NCBI RefSeq assembly: GCF_003696305.1
Contig: NZ_RFFK01000005.1
Span: forward strand, 62,001-126,000
Source of the DNA: Pseudomonas sp. AOB-7
GTDB lineage: Bacteria; Pseudomonadota; Gammaproteobacteria; Pseudomonadales; Pseudomonadaceae
Direction of reading: 5' to 3'
DNA: 64,000 nt
Part shown: piece after piece, positions 57,876 to 64,000 of the stretch
How positions within the stretch are numbered: the stretch's first letter is position 1
Layout: each line of letters starts with the position of its first letter
Made by a program: the position numbers and the translations under genes
Notes under the pieces: generated by a model
Seen by the model: the letters and a program-made list of their open reading frames with translations, nothing else
What the model was told of the DNA's origin: nothing
The model's database searches: none

Positions 57876-58742
57876 ATGCGTTTCGATACCACCTCACTGG
57901 CCGCTTGCGGCTCGACGGCACTGTTCGTGCTGCTCTGGTCCGGCGGTGCGATCTTCGCCCGCCTGGGTCTTGATCACGCCTCGCCCTTCGCCTTTCTCAT
58001 CCTGCGCTTCGCCCTCGCCTGCCTGGCGCTGGCGCTGATCGCCGCCTACTCGGGCACCTGGCTGCCCGAACGCGGCCTGCGCTGGCCCACGGCCAGGGCC
58101 GGGCTGCTGATGATCGGCGGCTACAGCCTGTGCTACCTGCTGGCGCTGGACAGCGGCATCACCCCCGGTGTGCTCGCCACCCTGCTCGGCGTGCAGCCGA
58201 TCCTCACCCTGATGCTGCTGGAGCGGCGCGCCTCGCCGTTGCGCCTGGCCGGTCTGCTGCTGGCCCTGCTCGGCCTGGCGCTGATCGTCGGCGACAGCCT
58301 GCTGCACGCCTCGCTGCCGCTGGCCGGCGTGCTGCTGGCGCTCGCCGCGCTGGTCTGCATCACGCTCGGCGCCATCGCGCAGAAGGGTCTGAACCAGGCG
58401 CCCATGCGCGCCCTGCCGCTGCAGTACGGCCTGTGCCTGCTGGCCAGCCTGGCGCTGCTGCCAACCCAGGAATGGCGGGTGCAGTTCGATGCCGGACTGC
58501 TGCTGCCGCTGCTGTGGATGGGCCTGGTGATCTCGGTGGGCGCGCAGCTGTTGCTGTACCGGCTGATCCGCGCCGGCAACCTGGTCAACGTCACCAGCCT
58601 GTTCTACCTGGTGCCGCTGGTCACCGCCCTGCTCGACTACCTGCTGCTGGGCAACCTGCTGTCGCCCAGCGCCATGGCCGGCATGGCGGCGATCCTGCTG
58701 GGCCTGGCGCTGGTGTTTCGCTTCGCCCCGCAAGGCCGGTAG
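57876..58742 (+). CDS. EamA/DMT family transporter
   Basis: The protein has 288 residues and ten transmembrane helices in two EamA repeats (about 5-135 and 150-285). The motif LFVLLWSGGAIFARLGLDHASPF-type N-terminus is typical of metabolite exporters of the RhaT/YdcZ-like EamA group. The substrate is unknown. ATG at 57876 follows ACAGGTG. The 286-bp upstream region contains a possible short leader ORF. Confidence 0.88.
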   Translation: MRFDTTSLAACGSTALFVLLWSGGAIFARLGLDHASPFAFLILRFALACLALALIAAYSGTWLPERGLRWPTARAGLLMIGGYSLCYLLALDSGITPGVLATLLGVQPILTLMLLERRASPLRLAGLLLALLGLALIVGDSLLHASLPLAGVLLALAALVCITLGAIAQKGLNQAPMRALPLQYGLCLLASLALLPTQEWRVQFDAGLLLPLLWMGLVISVGAQLLLYRLIRAGNLVNVTSLFYLVPLVTALLDYLLLGNLLSPSAMAGMAAILLGLALVFRFAPQGR

Positions 58743-58769
58743 CTCCCGGCCCGGCGTCACGCCGGGCCA

Positions 58770-59876
58770 TCACTCCGGCTGCTGCAGCGCCTCGACCAGC
58801 GCCTTGAGAAAGCGCGCCGCCTCGCCGCCGGTGACGGCGCGGTGGTCGAAGGTCAGCGACAGCGGCAGGATCGGGTGCACCACCACCTGGCCATCGACCG
58901 CCACCGGCTCGTCGCGGATGCCGCCGGCGCCGATGATCGCCACCTGCGGCGGCACCACCACGGGGTTGGCGTAGCGGCCGAACAGGGTGCCGAAGTTGGA
59001 CAGGGTCAGGGTCGCGCCCATCATCTCCTGCGGCGGGATGGAACGTGCGCGCACGTCGGCGCGCAGGCGTGCCACGCCCTCTTTCAGATCCTCGGCGCTG
59101 CGCGCGCCGACGTTGCGCAGCACCGGCACGAACAGACCGTCGGGGGTGTCCACTGCTATCCCTAAGTCAAGCTGGGCATGGCGCTTGATCGACAGGTTCT
59201 TGCCGTCGAACCAGCTGTTGAGCACCGGCTCCGCCTCACAGGCCACGGCGATGGCCTGGGCGATGCGTACCAGCGGGTCGCGCGCCTCGCGCCAGCGGTG
59301 CAGGTCGGCGTCGCCGACTATCACCACCGGCACCACCTCGGCATGCGCGCGGGCCATGTTCAGCGCCATGCTGCGGCGTACGCCGCGCAGTTTCTCGCCG
59401 CCGAAGCGCTCGCGCGCGCCCTGGCTGGCGCCCTCGACATCGGCGCGGGTGATCAGGCCGTCGGCGCCGCTGCCCTGCACGGTGCCTAGGTCGACGCCGA
59501 GCTGACGCGCCAGCTGCCGTACCGCCGGGGTCGCCCGCGGCGCCAGGTGCTCGCGGGTGCTCGGCGCAGCGCCGACGAAGAAGTTGTCCGCGCCCGCCTC
59601 GCCACCGCCTTCCAGACGCCCGACCACGGTACCGGCGTCGGCCTCGCCCTCGTAGGCGGCCAGCGGCTCGCCGACATGCAGGAGGTCGCCTTCCTTGCCG
59701 AAGGTCTTTACCAGCACCCCGTCATAGGGCGCGGGGATGTCGACTATGGCCTTGGCGGTTTCCACCGACACCAGCAACTGGTCGGCCTTGACCGTGTCGC
59801 CGGCCTTGACGTGCCACTCGACGATCTCGGCTTCCTGCAGGCCCTCGCCCAGGTCGGGCAGTTTGAAATATTTCAT
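58770..59876 (-). CDS. Dihydrolipoamide acyltransferase (E2) of a 2-oxoacid dehydrogenase complex
   Basis: The protein has 368 residues. An N-terminal lipoyl domain (lipoyl Lys42 in VETAKAIVD), an E3-binding domain (about 115-150, ATPAVRQLARQLGVDLGTV), and the catalytic acyltransferase domain are present. The active-site His is in DHRAVTGG near residue 345; the usual HxxxDG has Thr in place of Asp here. It is last of the cluster and lies 33 bp from the E1-beta gene. The arrangement resembles P. aeruginosa PA3415-PA3418. The likely substrates are branched-chain 2-oxoacids. Confidence 0.88.
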   Translation of the reverse strand: MKYFKLPDLGEGLQEAEIVEWHVKAGDTVKADQLLVSVETAKAIVDIPAPYDGVLVKTFGKEGDLLHVGEPLAAYEGEADAGTVVGRLEGGGEAGADNFFVGAAPSTREHLAPRATPAVRQLARQLGVDLGTVQGSGADGLITRADVEGASQGARERFGGEKLRGVRRSMALNMARAHAEVVPVVIVGDADLHRWREARDPLVRIAQAIAVACEAEPVLNSWFDGKNLSIKRHAQLDLGIAVDTPDGLFVPVLRNVGARSAEDLKEGVARLRADVRARSIPPQEMMGATLTLSNFGTLFGRYANPVVVPPQVAIIGAGGIRDEPVAVDGQVVVHPILPLSLTFDHRAVTGGEAARFLKALVEALQQPE

Positions 59877-59909
59877 CGTGCGTTCTCCCGTCGATTCGCT
59901 GGCCCGTCT

Positions 59910-60914
59910 TCAGGCGTACTCCAGCACCGTCTCGCAGGCGGCGAGGATGTCCTCGACGCCGGGGATGTACAGCTGCTCCAGGCGATACAGCGGCGGCGGA
60001 ATGTCCGGCGCGGTGACCCGCTGGATCGGCGCCTGCAGATCGAGCAGCGCACGCTCGTACAGGCTGGCGGCGATTTCCGCGCCGACCGCGCAGCTCTTCG
60101 GCGCCTCGTGGACGATCACGCAGCGCCCGGTCTTGCGCACCGAGGCCTCCAGGGTGTCGAGGTCCAGCGGCTTGACGCAGGCGACGTCGATCACCTCCGC
60201 CTCGACGCCGCGCTCGGCCAGCCGATCGGCGGCCTGCAGCGTCTCGTGCACGCTCGCACCCCAGCTGACCAGGGTCAGGTCGCCGCCCTCGCGCAGGGTG
60301 AAGCAGCTGTCCAGCGGCAAGCGTCTGCCGTCGTCGGCCAGCGGCTGCGGGTTCATCCGGTACAGCCGGGTGGGTTCGAGAAACACCACCGGATCCGGGT
60401 CGTCGATGGCCGCCAGCAGCAGGCCGTAGGCGCGCGCCGGCGACGAGGGGATGACCACACGTAGGCCGGGGATATGCGCCAGCAGCGCTTCGGTGCTCTC
60501 GCTGTGGTGCTCGGGGGCGCGGATGCCGGCGCCCATCGGCGTGCGCAGCACCAGCGGGCAGCTGAGGCGACCGCGGGTGCGGTTGCGCAGGCGGCTGGCG
60601 TGGCAGATCAGGTGATCCAGGGCCGGGTAGATAAACCCCATGAACTGGATCTCCAGCACCGGCTTGAGCCCCTGCGCCGCCATGCCGACGCCGAGCCCGG
60701 CGATCATGGTCTCGGCCAGCGGCGTGTCGATCACCCGCTTGAAGCCGAACGCCTCGCGCAGCCCGGCGGTGGCGCGGAACACCCCGCCGTTGACGCCGAT
60801 GTCCTCGCCCAGCAGCACCACGTTGTCGTCCTCGGCCATGGCCCGGTGCAGGGCCAGGTTGACCGCTTCCAGCAGGCTGACCTTCTTTTCGCTCATGGCT
60901 GGCTTCTCACTCAT
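59910..60914 (-). CDS. 2-oxoacid dehydrogenase E1 component, beta subunit
   Basis: The protein has 334 residues. ATG at 60914 has GGGAGG about 5 nt upstream and overlaps the end of E1-alpha by 8 bp; a second Met six codons later is a weaker option. The TPP-binding transketolase-like fold shows LLGEDIG, RVIDTPLAE and RTPMGAGIRAPEHHS, and the C-terminal transketolase domain has VHEAPKSCAVGAEIAA. It forms an alpha2-beta2 E1 with the upstream gene product. Confidence 0.93.
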   Translation of the reverse strand: MSEKPAMSEKKVSLLEAVNLALHRAMAEDDNVVLLGEDIGVNGGVFRATAGLREAFGFKRVIDTPLAETMIAGLGVGMAAQGLKPVLEIQFMGFIYPALDHLICHASRLRNRTRGRLSCPLVLRTPMGAGIRAPEHHSESTEALLAHIPGLRVVIPSSPARAYGLLLAAIDDPDPVVFLEPTRLYRMNPQPLADDGRRLPLDSCFTLREGGDLTLVSWGASVHETLQAADRLAERGVEAEVIDVACVKPLDLDTLEASVRKTGRCVIVHEAPKSCAVGAEIAASLYERALLDLQAPIQRVTAPDIPPPLYRLEQLYIPGVEDILAACETVLEYA

Positions 60915-61995
60915 GGTCCACCTCCCGCCGCGCGGCGCGCTCGCGCAGCCATTCGCGCTGCTCGGCCAGGGCCTGCGGCCATTGGCCGTAGACATGCTCG
61001 AGCGCCGCCTCGGCCGGCGGCATGGGCGTCGCCTCGAAGGCCTCCACCGCGCGCTGCACCTCGGCCTGGCACTCGCCGACCAGGGCCTGCTCGCGCTGCG
61101 CATTCCACACGCCCTGGCTGACCAGAAAGGCCTGCAGGCGCGCCACCGGCTCCTCGCGCCAGGCCTGCTTGACCTCTTCGGCCGGGCGGTAGCGCGTCGC
61201 GTCGTCGGCGGTGGTGTGGTCGCCCAGGCGGTAGCTGAGGCACTCGATCAGGGTCGGCCCCTTGCCCTGGCGCGCCCGCTCCAGCGCCGCCTGCACCCGG
61301 TCGTACACCGCCAGCACGTCGTTGCCGTCGACCTGCTCGCCGGGGAAGCCGGCGCCGATCGCCTTCTGCGCCAGGGTCGGCGCGCCGCACTGGATGCGCC
61401 GCGGCACCGAGATGGCCCACTGGTTGTTGTTGACCACGAACACCACCGGCAGCTGCCAGGCGCCGGCGACGTTGAGCGCCTCGAGAAAATCGCCCTTGCT
61501 GGTGGCGCCGTCGCCGCAGGTGGTGACGGCGACGCGGTGCTGGCCGCGGATCTTGAACGCGCTGGCCACGCCGCAGGCGTGCAGGGCCTGGGTGGCGATC
61601 GGCACGCAGAGCGGGAAGTCCTCAGCCACCGCCGGGTCGACATAGGCACTGCCGCGCTCGTCGCCGCCCCAGTAGAGCAGGATCTCCTCCATGCGCACGC
61701 CGCGCATCACCTGCACCGCGGTGTCGCGGTAGTAAGGCACCAGCACGTCGTCGGCGCGCATGGTCGCGCCGATGGCCACGCCTATGGCCTCCTGGCCGAT
61801 GGTCGGCGCGTAGGTGCCGATGCGCCCGGTACGCTGCAGGGCCACCGCCTTCTGGTCGAACAGGCGGGTCAGCAACATCTGCCGGTACAGGCGGATCAGC
61901 AGTTCGAAGTCGTCGCTCCAGGCCGGCAGCTCGGCGCAGGGCTTGCCGTCGGCGGCGAGGTAGCGGGTATGCGGCAGTTTCGGCTGTTCGGACAT
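60907..61995 (-). CDS. 2-oxoacid dehydrogenase E1 component, alpha subunit
   Basis: The protein has 362 residues. ATG at 61995 has GAGGAG 7 nt upstream. The TPP motif runs GDGATSKGDF...VVNNNQW (the GDG-x-NN pattern), and the phosphorylation-loop region YRLGDHTTADDATRYR is present. This is the branched-chain 2-oxoacid type of E1-alpha (BkdA1-like). It decarboxylates the 2-oxoacid and passes the acyl group to E2-bound lipoate. It lies 103 bp downstream of leucine dehydrogenase, which makes such substrates. Confidence 0.93.
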   Translation of the reverse strand: MSEQPKLPHTRYLAADGKPCAELPAWSDDFELLIRLYRQMLLTRLFDQKAVALQRTGRIGTYAPTIGQEAIGVAIGATMRADDVLVPYYRDTAVQVMRGVRMEEILLYWGGDERGSAYVDPAVAEDFPLCVPIATQALHACGVASAFKIRGQHRVAVTTCGDGATSKGDFLEALNVAGAWQLPVVFVVNNNQWAISVPRRIQCGAPTLAQKAIGAGFPGEQVDGNDVLAVYDRVQAALERARQGKGPTLIECLSYRLGDHTTADDATRYRPAEEVKQAWREEPVARLQAFLVSQGVWNAQREQALVGECQAEVQRAVEAFEATPMPPAEAALEHVYGQWPQALAEQREWLRERAARREVDHE

Positions 61996-62098
61996 GGCAG
62001 TCTCCTCGGCATCTTGTGGACACCTTGCTGGCCCCGGGCTGGTGGCCTGGGGCCGGATGCGCCACCACGCGGGTGGGCGTGGCGCGCGCAGCGGGCCC

Positions 62099-63121
62099 TC
62101 AGGGCCCGTACAACAAGCGTTCGGCCAGGCGGTCGGCGACCCGCGCCGGGGAGCGCTTGTCGGCCTGGGCATGGGCGTAGATCTCGGTCAGACGCAGACT
62201 GATCTGCGCCAGATGGGCGGTGATCGCCGCCAGCTCCTCGCCGCGATGGCGCAGCGCCACGTAGATCAGCCCACCGGCGTTGAGCACGTAGTCCGGCGCG
62301 TAGAGGATGCCGCGTGCCTCCAGCTCGTCGGCGATCTCCGGGTTGGCCAGCTGGTTGTTGGCCGCCCCGGCCACCGCCGCGCAGCGCAGCTGGCCGACGG
62401 TCTGGCCGTTGAGCACGCCGCCCAGGCCGCAGGGCGCGAGGATGTCGCAGGGGGTGGTGAGCAGCGCCTCGCTGGCCACCGGATGGGCGCCGAGCTGCTC
62501 TACCGCCAGCTGCACCCGACCGGGGTCGAGGTCGCTGACCAGCAGCTCGGCGCCGGCCGCATGCAGTTCCTCGGCCAGGGCGAAGCCGACGTTGCCGAGG
62601 CCCTGGATGGCAATGCGCAGGCCCTCCAGATCGTCGCTGCCAAGGCGCGCCTGGGCGGTGGCGCGAATCCCGGCGAACACCCCCAGCGCCGTGTGCGGCG
62701 AGGGATCGCCCTCGCTGGTGGTGCTGGTGGCATGGCGAGTGTGCTGGGCGATGCAGTCCATGTCGACGCTGGAGGTGCCGCTGTCCATGGCGGTGATATA
62801 GCGCCCGTTCAGCGTCTCGATAACCCGGCCGAAAGCCTCGAACAGCGCCGCGCGGTTGGCCACGTGGGGCGGACGGATGATCACCGCCTTGCCACCGCCG
62901 TGGGCGATGCCGGCCAGGGCGGCCTTGTAGCTCATGCCCTGGGCCAGGCGAATGGCGTCGCGGATGGCGCTCTGTTCGTCGGGATAGGCCAGGTAGCGGC
63001 AGCCGCCGAGGGCCGGGCCGAGACGAGTGTTGTGGATGGCGATGACGGCCTTGAGGCCAGTGGCCGGATCCTGCGCCAGGTGCAGGGCCTCGAGGCGGGC
63101 GGCTTCCATCATGCTGAACAT
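62099..63121 (-). CDS. ldh: Leucine dehydrogenase (Glu/Leu/Phe/Val dehydrogenase family)
   Basis: The protein has 340 residues. It reversibly deaminates leucine, valine and isoleucine with NAD+, yielding 2-oxoacids. The glycine-rich substrate loop GPALGGCR is at 35-42; catalytic lysines Lys66 and Lys78 lie in MSYKAALAG and HGGGKAVI. The Rossmann motif GLGNVGFALAEEL follows near 174. It heads the cluster with the E1 and E2 genes, so the four proteins would take branched-chain amino acids to acyl-CoA; E3 must come from elsewhere. Confidence 0.92.
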   Translation of the reverse strand: MFSMMEAARLEALHLAQDPATGLKAVIAIHNTRLGPALGGCRYLAYPDEQSAIRDAIRLAQGMSYKAALAGIAHGGGKAVIIRPPHVANRAALFEAFGRVIETLNGRYITAMDSGTSSVDMDCIAQHTRHATSTTSEGDPSPHTALGVFAGIRATAQARLGSDDLEGLRIAIQGLGNVGFALAEELHAAGAELLVSDLDPGRVQLAVEQLGAHPVASEALLTTPCDILAPCGLGGVLNGQTVGQLRCAAVAGAANNQLANPEIADELEARGILYAPDYVLNAGGLIYVALRHRGEELAAITAHLAQISLRLTEIYAHAQADKRSPARVADRLAERLLYGP

Positions 63122-63226
63122 GGGCGAGCTCCCGGTCTGACTTTAGGCCTCAGTATAGGTGGCTGGGCGGAGACTGGACGCGGATCGGCCGAAGGGCTAC
63201 AAGAGCAGGAGTCACCGGAGAAAGCG

Positions 63227-64000
63227 ATGAGCCCACGCCAAGCCTGCCTACTGTGCCTGGAGCGCGATCCGCCCGAACCGTTCGAGGCGGCGCTGTGGGT
63301 CGCCGCCGAACACGATGGGCAAGTGCAGCCGACGCAGGTGCTCGGCGAACTGCACGGCCTGCAGCTGCAGGTCAGCGCCGGACTGCCCGCCCTGCCGGCG
63401 CGCGAACTGGCCCAGCCGCTGTTGCGCCGGCTCGCCGAATTGGACTACCAGGAAGACGACGAAGGCGTCACCCGCCCCCGCCATGCGCTGCTCCACGAGG
63501 TGCTACGGCGGCGCCGCGGACAACCGCTGCTGCTGGCGCTGATCGCTCTGGAGCTGGCTCGGCGCCTGGACATCCCCCTGCAGGGGGTGAACTTCCCCGG
63601 ACATTTCCTGTTGCGCGTGCCCGGCGCCGATCACCTGCTCGACCCCTGCGGCGGTCGCCGCCTGTATACCCGCGACTGCCGCGAACTGCTCTACCGCCAG
63701 CTCGGCCCGGACGCCGCGCTCAGCGCCGCGCATCTGCACAGCGCCGACGCTCGCGCCATGCTGCAGCGCCTGTCGCGCAACCTGCGCCTGTTGCATCTTC
63801 AGCATGACGACGACCTGGCCGCGCTCAAGGACGCCGAACGGGTGCTGCAGATAGGTCCCGCGAGCATGGTCGACCATCTGGCGCGCGCCGACATCTACCG
63901 CAATCTGGCTTGTCCACAGGGCGAGCGCTACGACCTCGAACGCGCCCTGCTGTTGTGCGACGACGCCGCCCTGCGCCTGCAGCTGAGCCAGCGCCTGCGC
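63227..64000 (+). CDS. SirB1/transglutaminase-like family protein (cut by window end)
   Basis: The frame is open from ATG at 63227 (GGAG 6 nt upstream) to the end of the window, 258 codons without a stop. Features: VRP-type RHALLHEVLRRRRGQPLLLALIALELARRLDIPLQGVNFPGHFL, which is the SirB1/DUF transglutaminase-like motif with a conserved HxxL and PGHFLL, followed by DPCGGRRL and a helical TPR-like C-terminal region. Members of this family are often near SirB2 or prmC, but their function is unsettled. The gene is divergent from leucine dehydrogenase. Confidence 0.85.
   Translation, partial: MSPRQACLLCLERDPPEPFEAALWVAAEHDGQVQPTQVLGELHGLQLQVSAGLPALPARELAQPLLRRLAELDYQEDDEGVTRPRHALLHEVLRRRRGQPLLLALIALELARRLDIPLQGVNFPGHFLLRVPGADHLLDPCGGRRLYTRDCRELLYRQLGPDAALSAAHLHSADARAMLQRLSRNLRLLHLQHDDDLAALKDAERVLQIGPASMVDHLARADIYRNLACPQGERYDLERALLLCDDAALRLQLSQRLR

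Overview
The window looks like chromosomal DNA of a high-GC gammaproteobacterium of the genus Pseudomonas. The evidence is the codon usage, an AHL acylase that closely follows remembered QuiP, a PA3496-type small protein, a CapB-type cold-shock protein, and several gene blocks in the order I remember from P. aeruginosa: metG/mrp/dcd, rnfABCDGE-nth, argG/motY/pyrC/rnt/bfd, thiolase-pap-mnmC, opgGH, and the branched-chain 2-oxoacid dehydrogenase/leucine dehydrogenase cluster. I see no rRNA, tRNA, CRISPR array, prophage or complete insertion sequence. Almost all of the window is single-copy core or near-core gene content.

Layout. 1-5.0 kb: tail of an unknown gene, an unknown protein, a LEA-type lipoprotein, a His-rich SEC-C mini-protein, a DUF2489 protein and quiP. 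5.4-11.6 kb: nadE, then a five-gene overlapping operon (AI-2E family permease, OprM/NodT-type outer membrane factor, HlyD-type adaptor, DUF2955 inner membrane protein, small K+-channel-like protein). 11.7-16.2 kb: dcd, capB, mrp/apbC, metG. 16.3-23.5 kb: rnfABCDGE-nth, with rnfC enlarged by a 195-bp tandem repeat. 23.6-29.3 kb: PA3496-like protein, gloA, argG, motY, pyrC, rnt, bfd. 29.3-36.4 kb: thiolase, polyphosphate:AMP phosphotransferase, mnmC, a siderophore receptor. 36.4-40.3 kb: DMT exporter, UvrD-like helicase, cytochrome b561. 40.5-48.2 kb: opgGH, bglX, an AraC-type regulator. 48.3-54.5 kb: SWIM/SNF2 helicase, a MITE-like element, a PsiE-like protein, then DUF3325/PepSY/DUF3649 genes downstream of a gutted TonB receptor. 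54.8-58.7 kb: CHASE3-GGDEF protein, yebG, a small membrane protein, DUF488, DMT exporter. 58.8-64.0 kb: E2, E1-beta, E1-alpha, leucine dehydrogenase, and a SirB1-like gene that runs off the end.

How the parts work together. Rnf is a membrane ferredoxin/NADH redox complex whose operon ends in the Fe-S enzyme Nth. OpgG and OpgH build periplasmic glucans, and the periplasmic beta-glucosidase BglX is encoded just upstream on the same strand. Leucine dehydrogenase yields branched 2-oxoacids, the substrates of the neighbouring E1/E2 subunits. Three iron-linked promoters (bfd and two TonB receptors) carry Fur-like sequences, and yebG has a good SOS box.

I do not see a clear new defence or biosynthetic system. 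The most informative unexplained signals are: a nearly identical 25-bp motif in two divergent promoter regions 10 kb apart, linking an AraC regulator to a DMT exporter; a TonB receptor reduced to its plug start plus its last beta strand; a palindromic MITE-like element that supplies a stop codon; a terminator-carrying intergenic repeat family; recent repeat expansion in RnfC; and a short upstream ORF ending in polyproline before a DMT exporter.
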